In this document: piece after piece, positions 8,143 through 17,472 of the stretch | Numbering within the stretch: position 1 is the first letter of the stretch | Layout of the letters: every line of letters starts with the position of its first letter | Source of the DNA: Kibdelosporangium philippinense | Lineage (GTDB): Bacteria > Actinomycetota > Actinomycetes > Mycobacteriales > Pseudonocardiaceae | DNA: 64,000 bases | Assembly: GCF_021390435.2 (NCBI RefSeq) | Contig: NZ_JAJVCN010000002.1 | Location: forward strand, 2,108,001 to 2,172,000 | Direction: 5' to 3' | Translations under genes and position numbers: made by a program | Notes under the pieces: generated by a model | What the model was told of the DNA's origin: nothing | Databases searched by the model: none | What the model saw: the letters and a program-made list of their open reading frames with translations, nothing else

Positions 8143-10872
8143 CTATCCGCCGCGTGTGTGTTGCGCCGCCAACGCGGCACGTGAAGAAACTCCCAGTTTG
8201 GCGTAAATCCTCGTCAGATGCGTGCCAACCGTGCGTTCGCTGATCACGAGTGTCTCCGCGATCTGCCGATTGGAGTTGCCGGACGCGACCAGCTCGGCGA
8301 TTTGCTGTTCCCGCGCGGTCAGGGTTTCCGACCCGGCTGCCCGCCGGCCGAGCTGGCGGAGTTCCCGGGCCGCCTGCGCGGCCAGGACTGGCGCCCCCGT
8401 GGCCGTGAGCAGCGCCGCGGCTTTCTCCAGCTCGCCGACCGCTTCCGCCGACTCGCCCAGTGCTGCCGACGCCCGGCCCGACGCCAGATGCGCCCGTCCA
8501 GCGTCGAACCGCATGGCAACCTGTTCGAAGGCCTCGATCGCCGCCAAGGCCTTTGCCTTGGCGACACGGTTCTCGCCTGTACCCAACCCGGCGTTGGCGG
8601 CCGCGAGATAGGCCAGCCCGACGCGCATCGGCAGGTCAGGATGGATGGTCTGCTCAGCGCGCCATGCCCATTCCTTGGCTCGGTCCGCGTTTCCCGCCGC
8701 CAGGTCGAGCCTGGCGAGCTCCTCGTAGCGAATCGGTCGGCTGTACAGGTCGGTCTTGGGCAACTCCGGGCCGCCGAGGAGGTCCAACACGACGTCCGTC
8801 CGGTCGAGCTGGTCGGTCACGACCGCCGCCGAGTAACGGGCGCTGCCTGGCGGGAACGACAACGCGTCGCCAGGGCCCTCGACGGCCGATCGCGCAGCCT
8901 CTGCGGCTCCTGCGAGATCACCGGCTGCGAGGCGTGAACGGCTGGCGACGAGCAGCGCGGCACCACGGAACGGCTCGCTGCCCTGGTCCAACGCGAGCGA
9001 CGCGCAGGCCTGGGCGTCGCGGTCCGCCTCTTCGAGCCTGCCGAGCCAGCGCAGCAGGACCGCTCGGCTGACCAACAGGTGCGGCAGCACGTACTGGCGG
9101 CCGGTGTTCATGGCCAGCGCGATACCTCGGTCGGCATGACGCAGCGCGTCGTCGAATCGGTCCAGGAATCCTTCGGTATGGCTCAGCCATGCCGCCAGGT
9201 CGATCCACTCGCCGATTTCGCCGTCCGGCAGTCCGTCGAACAGTTCCTTCGCGGCGTCACAACTGGCGAAGGAACTGGCCAGATCGCCGCCGAGGTAGCT
9301 GGCCCACGAGCGCAGCGTGAGCGTCGCCGCTTCCAGCACGCGGTCCGCCGACCGGTGGGCGAAGTCGAGTACCTCGTCGAGAAGGTCGATGTCTTGGCCG
9401 AACTCACCGCGAACGACGCTGTTAAGAATCACTTCAAGTTTCAGCCTGGCCGAACCAATGGTGTGCGTCCCGTCGGGCATCTCGGCGAGCAGCACCGAAC
9501 GGCCAGTCTCATAGTTGCCGAGCAAACGCTCAACCATGCCACACAGGGTCGCCGCGGTTCTCCGGGTTTCCTCGTCCTCGCGAGGAAGTTCGGCCAGCGC
9601 GCTGCGGAGCAATTCGCGGCCTTCGACCAGGCGCCCGGTGATGGCCATCGCGTGACCGGTCATGGTCAGCAGTCGCTGCCGGAGTTGGGGCTGACCGTCA
9701 GGCAGCAGGTCGAGCGCAACGCCGAGCCAGTGCGCTGCGGCCGCGGGCGTTTCGCGCATTGTCGAGGCGGCGGCACGAACCAGGGTGCTGATCGCGTCCA
9801 GATCCCCTGCGCGCGCGGCGAGTGCGGTGTGGTGCGCGCGCACAGCCACCGGGGCGTCTCGCCGCGCCAGCTCTGCCGCGGCCCGGCCATGGGCGAGACG
9901 CGTCCAGACTTCGTCTCCGTCCAGGTAGGTGATCTGACGGACAAGCGGGTGCCGGAATCGCAACCTGCGCTCGTCGTCGGCCCGGACCAGATCACGGGCC
10001 ATCAGGTCGTCGAGCGCTTCGAGAGTGTCGGTGGTGTTGAGCGCGGCGATCGCAGCGACCAGCCCTGGCTCGAATGGATCGCCTGCGACCGCCGCTGACC
10101 ATGCGACCAGCCGAGTCACGGGCGACAGCCCAGTGAGCTCGTCGAGCAGTGACGCTGGCGCAGTTCCGCTCGGCGGTGTGGTCAGCAATCGCAGATAGAA
10201 CGGGTTGCCGCCGGACGCTTGATGCAACGCTTCGGACCGCTCGGGCGGGATGTCCTCGCCGAGGATTTCGGCGAACTGGTCGACCGTCAGCGCGTCCAGC
10301 ATGATTCGCTCGGCGTCGCCGTCACGGACCGCCTGGTCGATGGCCGCAGTGACCTGGGCGGACGCTTGTGCGGGCCGGTATGCCAGCACAAGGAGCACCG
10401 GCCCGGCGGGCGGGTGGCGCAGCAGATGAGCAAGCAGTTCGGCAGTGCCGTCGTCGACCCAGTGCAGGTCGTCGAGCAGCAGGACCAAGCCTGCGGGTTT
10501 GGCCAGCGACTCGAGCAATGCCCGGATCGCCCGGTGTACCCGGTATCGCTCGACATCCCCGGTTCGCGGACCGAGTTGCGGGAACAGCGGAGCCAATGCG
10601 GCTCGCTGCGATTTTCCGAGATCCGCTGGGCGGACGTGCTCGGTGAGCGCCTTGGTGATCGTGCTGAACGGGACTTGGCGGCTGCGCTCGGTCGATCGGG
10701 AGCCCAGTACCAGCATTCCGTGGTGCACGGCGTGCACGCGCATTTCGTCGAGCAGGTGGCTCTTGCCGATGCCCGGCTCGCCGACGACCTCGATGACCCA
10801 CGGTTTGGTACCTAGCCGGTCGAGGGTGGCCTGGAATCTGGCCACCTCGTCCGCCCGGCCGATCAAGGTCAT
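8143..10872 (-). CDS. LAL-family LuxR transcriptional regulator
   Basis: The second LAL regulator, about 909 residues, has the same architecture: TLIGRADEVARFQ, Walker A GEPGIGKSHLLDE, Walker B LVLLLDDLHWVDDGTAELL, a long helical repeat region and a C-terminal LuxR DNA-binding domain (LTAREQQIAELVASGNSNRQ, then SERTVGTHLTRIYAKLGV). It resembles the downstream LAL gene along its whole length, suggesting tandem duplication followed by divergence. ATG 10872 sits right before the first conserved residues; a TTG at 10929 would add 19 residues and is an alternative. It is divergent from the acyl-CoA dehydrogenase gene, with an operator-like palindrome between them, so it may control that operon or be controlled from the same region; this is inference. 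Confidence 0.88.
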   Translation of the reverse strand: MTLIGRADEVARFQATLDRLGTKPWVIEVVGEPGIGKSHLLDEMRVHAVHHGMLVLGSRSTERSRQVPFSTITKALTEHVRPADLGKSQRAALAPLFPQLGPRTGDVERYRVHRAIRALLESLAKPAGLVLLLDDLHWVDDGTAELLAHLLRHPPAGPVLLVLAYRPAQASAQVTAAIDQAVRDGDAERIMLDALTVDQFAEILGEDIPPERSEALHQASGGNPFYLRLLTTPPSGTAPASLLDELTGLSPVTRLVAWSAAVAGDPFEPGLVAAIAALNTTDTLEALDDLMARDLVRADDERRLRFRHPLVRQITYLDGDEVWTRLAHGRAAAELARRDAPVAVRAHHTALAARAGDLDAISTLVRAAASTMRETPAAAAHWLGVALDLLPDGQPQLRQRLLTMTGHAMAITGRLVEGRELLRSALAELPREDEETRRTAATLCGMVERLLGNYETGRSVLLAEMPDGTHTIGSARLKLEVILNSVVRGEFGQDIDLLDEVLDFAHRSADRVLEAATLTLRSWASYLGGDLASSFASCDAAKELFDGLPDGEIGEWIDLAAWLSHTEGFLDRFDDALRHADRGIALAMNTGRQYVLPHLLVSRAVLLRWLGRLEEADRDAQACASLALDQGSEPFRGAALLVASRSRLAAGDLAGAAEAARSAVEGPGDALSFPPGSARYSAAVVTDQLDRTDVVLDLLGGPELPKTDLYSRPIRYEELARLDLAAGNADRAKEWAWRAEQTIHPDLPMRVGLAYLAAANAGLGTGENRVAKAKALAAIEAFEQVAMRFDAGRAHLASGRASAALGESAEAVGELEKAAALLTATGAPVLAAQAARELRQLGRRAAGSETLTAREQQIAELVASGNSNRQIAETLVISERTVGTHLTRIYAKLGVSSRAALAAQHTRGG

Positions 10873-10957
10873 GCCGCGAAGTATCACAGGGTCGCACCGC
10901 TGGTGACAGTGCTCGGAGCCTCTTGACAAAGCCTTCCGCTACCAGCGAAGTTATATA

Positions 10958-10975
10958 ACTGACTGGCCAGTTAAT
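10958..10975. promoter_or_regulatory. Operator-like site 1 before acyl-CoA dehydrogenase operon
   Basis: The 18 bases ACTGACTGGCCAGTTAAT form an imperfect palindrome with a perfect core ACTGGCCAGT, and the surrounding TAACTG/CAGTTA arms are also inverted. The same 18-base register occurs at 17455-17472 and 17561-17578. The site ends about 15 bases before the ATG at 10991, just upstream of the GGAGGAG ribosome site. A TetR-type repressor encoded at 15671-16279 is the obvious candidate binder. Confidence 0.7.
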
Positions 10976-10990
10976 TTTCGGAGGAGCTTC

Positions 10991-12157
10991 ATGGCCCGAG
11001 TGGTTCGTGACGCGGTGCAACTGACCGGCGAGCAGCGTCAGTTCCTCGACCTCGCAGCGGAGTTCGCCGCACGTGACATCAGGCCCGTGGCGCGGGCGGT
11101 GGACGACGCGCAGGTCGAGTCTCCGCTCGAGCTGTGGCGGGCGGCCGCGAAAATCGGCCTCACCGCCTTCATGCTGCCCGCGGAGGTGGGCGGAGGCGGC
11201 GTAACCGACCTGCTGACCCAGGCGCGCGTGCAGGAAGAGCTGTGCCACGGTGACATCGGCATCGGAAACCTGGTCACCTCCAATGGTTTCTACGCCGCGC
11301 CGATCCTGGAACTGGGCACCGCCGAGCAGCGCGGCCGCTGGCTCGAGCCCCTGTGCAGCGACGACCCGCCCCTCACAGCGCTCGCAGTCACCGAACCCGA
11401 CGTCGGCTCGGACGCCGCCTCTCTGCGCACGACGGCGGTAAGAAACGGCGACCATTACGTCCTCAACGGACAGAAGGCGTGGATTTCGAACGCGCCCTAC
11501 GCGCAGTCGTTCGTCATCTTCGCCACTGTGGCACCGGGCTCGCGCAGCAAGGGAGTCACCGCGTTCGTGGTCGAGCGCGATTCCGAGGGATTGACGGTGG
11601 GCAAACCGATGCGCAAGCTCGGGCAGCGCGCGATCGTCAACGCCGAGGTTTTCCTCGACAACGTCAAGGTTCCGGTGGCCAACCGGCTCGGCGACGAAGG
11701 CCAAGGTTTTTATGGGTTGATGCGGACGTTCGACGCGTCACGGACTCTGATCGGCGCCGCGACCACTGGCCTGTCCCGTGCCGCACTCGACCTCGCGACA
11801 ACGTATGCCAAGGAACGTCAGCAGTTCGGCGTGCCGATCATCGACCACCAGGCGGTCGCGTTCCGGCTCGCCGACATGGCGACCAAAGTGGACATCTCTC
11901 GGCTGCTGACGATGCGTGCCGCTCAGCTCTTCGACGCTGGTGAAGACGTCACGTCCGAGGCGGCGATGGCCAAACTCGTCGGCTCGGAGAACGCGATGTG
12001 GTGCACATGGGCGGCCGTGCAGACCCTCGGCGGGTGGGGCTACTCGCAGGAGTTCCTTGCCGAGAAATGGCTGCGGGACGCCAAGTTGGAGGAGATCGAG
12101 GAAGGCACCTCGGACATCCAGCGGCTGGTCATCTCCCGTCGGTTGGCCCGGTCGTGA
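10991..12157 (+). CDS. Acyl-CoA dehydrogenase
   Basis: A flavin enzyme of 388 residues that introduces an alpha,beta double bond into an acyl-CoA, passing electrons to electron-transfer flavoprotein. The signature ALAVTEPDVGSDAASLRT, the FAD/substrate region GQKAWISNAPYAQSF, and the C-terminal TLGGWGYSQEFLAEKWLRD and EEIEEGTSDIQR (with a glutamate where medium-chain enzymes hold the catalytic base) are all present. GGAGGAG precedes the ATG. It is the first gene of a three-gene operon with overlapping ends (GTGA overlap with the next gene). The acyl substrate cannot be read from sequence; a branched or short-chain product of amino-acid breakdown would fit the neighbours. It is likely repressed through the site at 10958-10975. 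Confidence 0.92.
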   Translation: MARVVRDAVQLTGEQRQFLDLAAEFAARDIRPVARAVDDAQVESPLELWRAAAKIGLTAFMLPAEVGGGGVTDLLTQARVQEELCHGDIGIGNLVTSNGFYAAPILELGTAEQRGRWLEPLCSDDPPLTALAVTEPDVGSDAASLRTTAVRNGDHYVLNGQKAWISNAPYAQSFVIFATVAPGSRSKGVTAFVVERDSEGLTVGKPMRKLGQRAIVNAEVFLDNVKVPVANRLGDEGQGFYGLMRTFDASRTLIGAATTGLSRAALDLATTYAKERQQFGVPIIDHQAVAFRLADMATKVDISRLLTMRAAQLFDAGEDVTSEAAMAKLVGSENAMWCTWAAVQTLGGWGYSQEFLAEKWLRDAKLEEIEEGTSDIQRLVISRRLARS

Positions 12158-14142
12158 CCCTCGACGTCTTCCGTGATCCCAGGTCGGTCGCGGTGGTCGG
12201 CGCGAGTGACCACCCCGCGAAATGGGGCCACTGGCTTGGCCGCGGCGCGTTGACCGGCGCACATCGGCGTACCGTGTACATGGTCAATGCCAAGGCCGAC
12301 ACGGTTCTCGGACAACCTGCGTACAAGCGGCTCGGCGATCTTCCGGAAGTGCCCGATCTGGTCGTTCTCGCGGTGCCAGTGACTGATTCCGTTGTCGACG
12401 AGGCGATCACCCTTGGTGTTCGCGGCGTGCTCGACATCTCGGCAGGGAGGGCATCCAGTAAGGATGTTGCTGCGCGGGTCCGCGCGGCGGGCGTACGCAT
12501 GATCGGCCCCAATTGCCTTGGGCTGTACGACGGGTCCGCCGACCTGAGGCTCGCCTGGGGAACCTTCACCGGTGGCTCGCTGGGGATCGTGTCGCAGAGC
12601 GGTCAGCTTGGCGTGGAAATCGCGAACCTGGCAGCGTCTCTCGGCGTCGGCGTGTCCCGGTTCGTCTCGGTAGGCGATCAGGTGGACGTCACGGTCAACG
12701 ACGTGCTGGCCGATCTGGTCGATCACGAACCCACACGTGCAGTCGCCTTGTACGCAGAGGACTTTGGCGACGGCCGGGCACTGATCGGCGCGATCGCGGA
12801 CCTATGGGCCGCAGGCAAACCCACCCTTGTTCTCACGGTCGGTGCCAGCGCCGCGGGCCGCGAGACGGCACAGTCCCACACCGGTGCTCTGACCGCGCCA
12901 CTCGATGTTGTCGACGCGGCCTGCCGCGCCGCCGGTGCGATTCGGGTTCGTACACCTGCGGAACTGGCTTCGGTGGCGCATTTCGTGCTCAGCACGAAGG
13001 TCAACGGCGACCGGGTCGCGATCTTGACCGACAGTGGCGGGCAGGGCGCGATCGCGGCCGATATCGCGAGTGCGGCCGACCTGCAGGTTCCGCGGCTGTC
13101 CGAGGAGTTGACTGCCGAGATTTCGCGGTGGCTGCCTGAACGCGCCAGCAGTCGCAACCCGGTTGACCTGGCCGGTGTGGGCGAGCAAGACCTGTCCGTC
13201 TACAGCCGCATCGCGACGGCTCTGGCGACGAGCGGGGAGATCGACGCCGTCTTGATCACGGGCTACTTCGGCAGCTACGGCGTGGACATTCCGCAACTGT
13301 GCACCCGTGAACTCGATGTGGTCCAGGAGCTTGCCGCCAGCGGCGGAACAATCGTCGTGCACAGCATGGCCGCCGACGGTCCGACGGTGGACGCGTTGCG
13401 CGCCAACGGGATCCCAGTGTTTCGTGACGTCGACACGACGCTTGTCGCGCTGCGCGGGGGAGCGCGGGCAGCGAGGACGGAGCCTCGGAAGATTCCAGAA
13501 GTCAGTCGCCTGACAGGCGAAGTCGGTTCCGGATACCTCGCCGCGAGGGAACTTCTCGCTGACGCAGGCGTCAGTTTTCCGCCGTGTGCCCAGGTCGACG
13601 GCGTGGTCCAGATTCCGGGCCTGCAAGCGCCCTACGTGCTCAAGGCCGATTGGCTCACACACAAGACCGAGGTTGGCGCTGTGGTCCTTGGGCTGCCGGA
13701 CGAAGCCGCGGTCGCTGATGCGCACGGGCAACTCGTCGCACGCCTAGGGGCAGGCCGATACGTAGTCGAGGAGATGGACGTCCGCCCAGATGCAATCGAG
13801 TTGATCATCGGCGCCCACCGCGACGCGTCATTCGGTCCAGTGGTCATGGTGGGAGCGGGCGGCGTCACCACAGAGCTTGATCGGGATACCTCTGTGGAGC
13901 TGGCTCCCGTTGACATCGAGCATGCGCTGGCCATGGTCCGACGGCTGCGCTGCGCACCCTTGCTGGATGGGTGGCGCGGCAGGCCAGCCGTCGACGTTCA
14001 AGGCGTCGCCGAGGTCATCGTGGCGGTGTCCGAACTGATCGCCGCGCGCGAAGACATCGCCGAGCTCGAACTGAATCCCGTGCGGGTCACTGCGGATGGT
14101 CCGCTCGCGGTGGATGCGCTGGTGGTGGGAGTGAAGCCCTGA
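12154..14142 (+). CDS. NDP-forming acyl-CoA synthetase family protein
   Basis: A 662-residue fused enzyme of the ADP-forming acetyl-CoA synthetase superfamily, which interconverts an acyl-CoA plus NDP and phosphate with acid, CoA and NTP. The order is: CoA-binding Rossmann domain (SVAVVGASDHPAKWG), succinyl-CoA-ligase-like domain with MIGPNCLGLYDG and GIVSQSGQLGVEIANLA, the phosphorylated histidine in QSHTGALTAPLD, then an ATP-grasp domain from about residue 450 (APYVLKADWLTHKTEVGAV, VVMVGAGGVTTELDRDTSVEL, ELELNPVRV). The GTG start overlaps the stop of the acyl-CoA dehydrogenase in GTGA, indicating translational coupling. With its partners it probably activates a carboxylic acid or conserves energy from its CoA ester; the acid is not identifiable. 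Confidence 0.88.
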   Translation: MTLDVFRDPRSVAVVGASDHPAKWGHWLGRGALTGAHRRTVYMVNAKADTVLGQPAYKRLGDLPEVPDLVVLAVPVTDSVVDEAITLGVRGVLDISAGRASSKDVAARVRAAGVRMIGPNCLGLYDGSADLRLAWGTFTGGSLGIVSQSGQLGVEIANLAASLGVGVSRFVSVGDQVDVTVNDVLADLVDHEPTRAVALYAEDFGDGRALIGAIADLWAAGKPTLVLTVGASAAGRETAQSHTGALTAPLDVVDAACRAAGAIRVRTPAELASVAHFVLSTKVNGDRVAILTDSGGQGAIAADIASAADLQVPRLSEELTAEISRWLPERASSRNPVDLAGVGEQDLSVYSRIATALATSGEIDAVLITGYFGSYGVDIPQLCTRELDVVQELAASGGTIVVHSMAADGPTVDALRANGIPVFRDVDTTLVALRGGARAARTEPRKIPEVSRLTGEVGSGYLAARELLADAGVSFPPCAQVDGVVQIPGLQAPYVLKADWLTHKTEVGAVVLGLPDEAAVADAHGQLVARLGAGRYVVEEMDVRPDAIELIIGAHRDASFGPVVMVGAGGVTTELDRDTSVELAPVDIEHALAMVRRLRCAPLLDGWRGRPAVDVQGVAEVIVAVSELIAAREDIAELELNPVRVTADGPLAVDALVVGVKP

Positions 14143-15695
14143 TGCCGAAGATGAGCGGTGGTGAGGCGTTGGTGCGTTCTCTGGCCGCGCACGACGTCGA
14201 GGTGGTGTTCGGCATCCCGGGCACACACAACCTCGGCATCTACGCACATCTGGGCATCCAGCACGTGTCACCTCGACACGAGCAAGGCGCCGGATTTGCG
14301 GCCGACGGATACGCTCGCGCCACAGGCAAACCAGGGATCTGCATCACGACGAGCGGTCCGGGCATTCTCAACGCCGCGACGGCCGCAGCACAGGCCTATT
14401 CGGACTCTGTGCCGGTGTTGCTGATCTCGCCAGGCCCTCCGCTCGATCATCCCGGCCGTTGGGTCGGCATGCTGCATGAGGTCCGTGATCAGTCCGCCGC
14501 TATGGAAGCGGTCACCGCAGGCAGCCACCGCGTCCACAGCGTGGAAGAGATCCCGCTGGCAGTCGCGCAAGCGTTTGCCGAAATGTCTTCGGGACGGCCG
14601 CGTCCCCGGCACCTGGAGATTCCCTACGACCTGTTGGACGAGGTCGCAGACACACAGATCGTCGCTCCGATCCCGGTCAGCCCATCCGTGCCAGACCCGA
14701 CCGCGGCTGCGGCGCTTCTGCGTAGTGCGCGTCGTCCCGGGATCATCGTCGGCGGAGGTGCACGCGGCGCCGCCGCTGAGCTGATGGCGCTCGCGACACG
14801 CCTGGCCGCCCCCGCGCTGGCAACCGCGAACGGGAAAGGAATCCTGCCCGAGGACCACGAATACTCCCTGGGCGCGGGGCTGCACCACCCGGCCGCTGCC
14901 GAGTTCATCGCCGACTGCGACGTGGTCCTGGCGGTTGGCACCGAACTGGCACCCGCGGACCTCTGGAACGGACCGTTCACCTTCACCGGCAAGCTCATCC
15001 GAATCGACATCGATCCGGCCCAGGTCGTCACGAATGCCCAACCTGGCATCCCGCTGGTCGGCGACGCCGCACCGACCATGGCAGCGATTGCGGGAATGCT
15101 GGACTCGCGTGCTGATCTTGAGCGTGCTGCCACATGGCGCGCCAGGATTGCCATCGAAGCCGCCAGTGAGGGCGCCGCGTGGTCGCCACTTGTCGACGCG
15201 TTGACCGAAACGTTGGGGCGAGACGGAATCTTGGCTGGAGACAGCGCCATGGCCTGTTATTACGGCGCCTACTCCAACTTGCCGCGATACATGCCGGGAT
15301 CGTTCTTGTATCCCACCGGACTTGGCACGCTGGGCTACGGCCTGCCTGCCGCCATCGGAGCCAAGCTCGGCCGGAAGACCGCGCGAGTGGCCGCATTGCA
15401 CGGCGACGGCGGCTTTATGTTCAGTGCTCCAGAACTAGCAGCGGCCGCGGCGCTGGGCCTGCCCATCGCGGTGATCGTGGTCGACAACGGCGGATACGGG
15501 GAGATCCGGCGGGAAATGATCGCGCGCGGGAACAACCCTGTCGCGGTGGACCTGCCCTCACTGGATTTCGCGGCACTGGCGCGATCCTTGGGATGCCACG
15601 GCATCTCGCAACCCGATGATCTGCCTGGCGTGCTGGAGAAGGCCTTCGACGCCGATCGTCCGACGTTGATTCACTTGCTGGAGGGAGAGGCCTGA
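14142..15695 (+). CDS. Thiamine-pyrophosphate enzyme, 2-oxoacid decarboxylase-like
   Basis: A 517-residue TPP enzyme with the acetolactate synthase / benzoylformate decarboxylase fold. The catalytic glutamate is E47 in SPRHEQGAGFAADGYAR; the N-terminal PYR domain is followed by a central domain (around GIIVGGGARGAAAELMALA) and a PP domain with the TPP-binding motif GDGGFMFSAPEL ... VVDNGGYGEI. The ATG overlaps the previous stop by one base. It shows some resemblance to 5-guanidino-2-oxopentanoate decarboxylase-type proteins, which would suit a 2-oxo acid from the neighbouring amino-acid dehydrogenase, but acetolactate-synthase-like carboligation cannot be excluded. Its 3' end overlaps the convergent TetR gene by 25 bases. 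Confidence 0.85.
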   Translation: MPKMSGGEALVRSLAAHDVEVVFGIPGTHNLGIYAHLGIQHVSPRHEQGAGFAADGYARATGKPGICITTSGPGILNAATAAAQAYSDSVPVLLISPGPPLDHPGRWVGMLHEVRDQSAAMEAVTAGSHRVHSVEEIPLAVAQAFAEMSSGRPRPRHLEIPYDLLDEVADTQIVAPIPVSPSVPDPTAAAALLRSARRPGIIVGGGARGAAAELMALATRLAAPALATANGKGILPEDHEYSLGAGLHHPAAAEFIADCDVVLAVGTELAPADLWNGPFTFTGKLIRIDIDPAQVVTNAQPGIPLVGDAAPTMAAIAGMLDSRADLERAATWRARIAIEAASEGAAWSPLVDALTETLGRDGILAGDSAMACYYGAYSNLPRYMPGSFLYPTGLGTLGYGLPAAIGAKLGRKTARVAALHGDGGFMFSAPELAAAAALGLPIAVIVVDNGGYGEIRREMIARGNNPVAVDLPSLDFAALARSLGCHGISQPDDLPGVLEKAFDADRPTLIHLLEGEA

Positions 15696-16279
15696 CTGAG
15701 GCCGTCGACATAGGCCAGGCACGTCGCCTTCATCCGCTGGACGGTCATGTTCTGCGAATGAAGCAGGACCTGGAACGCCATCCCGTCGATCATCGAGATC
15801 AGCATGTTGGCGAACTGGACCGGGTCGCCCGCGCGGATCTGGCCGCTGTCCTGGCCGTCACGGATGATGCTCGCGACCAGGCGTCGCCAGTCGCCGTACA
15901 TCCGCTCGTTGAGTTCCTGCAGGTTCGGCTCGCGTAGGCCTTCGGCCCACAAGGCCGCCCACACGCGCCACGCCTCGATGGTCTCCTCGTCCACCGGCAG
16001 ATAGGAGTCGATCACGAACCTGAGCCGGGAGAACGGATCGTCTGGAGAATCGAGGATCCACCTCCTTCGCTCCAACGACCTGGCGAAGTTGTACTCGAAC
16101 GCGGCGTGCACGAGGTCGCGTTTGCTGTCGAAGTAGTAGTGGATCGTCCCGCCGCTGACTCCGGCTTGTTTGGCCACGTCGGAGACCCGCAAGTTCACGT
16201 ATCCCTGCTCGGCGATCACCTGGCAGGTGGCACGCAGTATCTGGTCCTTGCGTTCGGCTTCGACGCTGGGGCGGGGCAT
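15671..16279 (-). CDS. TetR-family transcriptional regulator
   Basis: A 202-residue regulator with an N-terminal TetR helix-turn-helix (ILRATCQVIAEQGYVNLRV, then VAKQAGVSGGTIHYYFDSKR) and a variable ligand-binding C-terminal domain with an EAWRVWAALWAEG helix typical of TetR_C_6-like members. The ATG at 16279 lies 2 bases after the stop of the amino-acid dehydrogenase gene, so the two are coupled; the longer upstream frame is ruled out because it would run into that gene. Its position inside the cluster and three matching 18-base palindromes in front of the surrounding units suggest it represses the whole block until an amino-acid-derived or acyl-CoA ligand binds. The ligand is unknown. Confidence 0.9.
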   Translation of the reverse strand: MPRPSVEAERKDQILRATCQVIAEQGYVNLRVSDVAKQAGVSGGTIHYYFDSKRDLVHAAFEYNFARSLERRRWILDSPDDPFSRLRFVIDSYLPVDEETIEAWRVWAALWAEGLREPNLQELNERMYGDWRRLVASIIRDGQDSGQIRAGDPVQFANMLISMIDGMAFQVLLHSQNMTVQRMKATCLAYVDGLSQASPSSK

Positions 16280-16281
16280 GA

Positions 16282-17463
16282 TCACACCGTACTTGGCCCG
16301 AATCGCCGCGAGATGACATCGGTCGCCTCGTCGGCGATGGCCGTCGCCGCGGCCCTGGGCGTGCCGCCATCCTGCGCGGCCCGGTCCAGGACGCGGTTGA
16401 CCAACTTCCGCATGCTCTCGCGGATCTTGGTGAAGGCCGCCTCGGCATCGGCTTCGATGTCGCCGAAGAAAGTCCACCACCACCAGGAATTGGTGGCAGA
16501 GTTCGCCACGACGTCCGGAATGATCAGGACACCGCGTTCGGCCAGGTTTACCTCGGCAGCCGACGTCACCGGCATGTTCGCGGCTTCCACAATGAGCTCC
16601 GCGTGCACAGTGCTCGCGTCATCGATCGCGTACGAAACGGCCGCAGGGACCAATACTGACGCCTCGACATCGAGCCACGCCTCCAACGGCAACTCGCGGT
16701 CATCGGGGCGCAATTGACTACGATCAATCATGCCGAACTGGTCGCGGGTCAGCAGCAAACGCTCTACGTCCAGGCCGTTCGGATTCGCCACGACTCCTGC
16801 GGCGTCGGCAATTCCCACAACCGGGACCCCGGCCTGCGCGAGGAATCTCGCCGTCGCGCCGCCCATCGACCCGAATCCCTGCACGAACGCCTTCGGGGCA
16901 GCCAAGTTCAGGCGCTCGATGCCCACCAGCGCCGCCTCCGCGACACCGCAACCACCTACCAACTCGTCCAGCGCGACGCCGTCGACCGAGATCTCGAATG
17001 CATCGGCGAGTCGCTGGCGCGCCTTGGCTTCGTCGTCGAGCAACGGGTAGATGGCCTGGATGGACGACTGCATACCGAGCTCGGCCAGTACCTCGTCGAT
17101 GGTGTCTCGGCGCAGGCCAAGGTCTTCGCCCATGGTCCAGAACCGTTCGATGTACGGCCGGACCGCCGTGAGATAGCGGCGCAGTACGTCAACCGCTGCC
17201 GGGTCGCGGGGATCGAAGTCGATGCCGCCCTTCGCGCCGCCGAGCGGGATGTACCGGCTGTCCGGGTCGTAGTTGAGGGCCTCTTTCGCGGTCATGCCGG
17301 CTGCCAGGCCGATGACCTCGTCGAGCGTGCATCCGGCACTCATCCGCAGGCCGCCGCTGGACACGCCGCGGACCAGACGGTCTATGACCAGGAACCCTGG
17401 CCGCCCGGTGACCGGGTCGTGCCAAGTCACCTGCAGGTACGGCGACTTAACTTGATTGACCAC
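16282..17463 (-). CDS. Glu/Leu/Phe/Val-family amino-acid dehydrogenase
   Basis: A 393-residue NAD(P)-dependent enzyme that oxidatively deaminates an amino acid to a 2-oxo acid. The dimerisation/catalytic domain has SSGGLRMSAGCTLDEV, the substrate lysine near K59 (GMTAKEAL) and the glycine-rich GGAKGGIDF with K77; the Rossmann motif AFVQGFGSMGGATARFLA follows, and IVEAANMPVTSAAE is a conserved C-terminal block. The GTG start has no ribosome site, and a promoter at 17470-17497 would start RNA at or very near it, so a leaderless message is likely. An unusual run of four tryptophans (NSWWWWTFFGD) occurs near residue 330. It is cotranscribed with the TetR gene and opposite to the permease gene. 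The amino acid is not identified. Confidence 0.88.
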   Translation of the reverse strand: MVNQVKSPYLQVTWHDPVTGRPGFLVIDRLVRGVSSGGLRMSAGCTLDEVIGLAAGMTAKEALNYDPDSRYIPLGGAKGGIDFDPRDPAAVDVLRRYLTAVRPYIERFWTMGEDLGLRRDTIDEVLAELGMQSSIQAIYPLLDDEAKARQRLADAFEISVDGVALDELVGGCGVAEAALVGIERLNLAAPKAFVQGFGSMGGATARFLAQAGVPVVGIADAAGVVANPNGLDVERLLLTRDQFGMIDRSQLRPDDRELPLEAWLDVEASVLVPAAVSYAIDDASTVHAELIVEAANMPVTSAAEVNLAERGVLIIPDVVANSATNSWWWWTFFGDIEADAEAAFTKIRESMRKLVNRVLDRAAQDGGTPRAAATAIADEATDVISRRFGPSTV

Positions 17464-17472
17464 TCAGTCAGT
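17455..17472. promoter_or_regulatory. Operator-like site 3 over the dehydrogenase start
   Basis: Read on the minus strand the 18 bases are ACTGACTGAGTGGTCAAT, sharing ACTGACTGA with site 2 at 17561-17578 and eight bases with site 1. The site overlaps the -10 box and the GTG start codon of the amino-acid dehydrogenase gene, a position from which a bound repressor would block initiation directly. It is an imperfect palindrome, as is usual for TetR operators. Confidence 0.65.
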
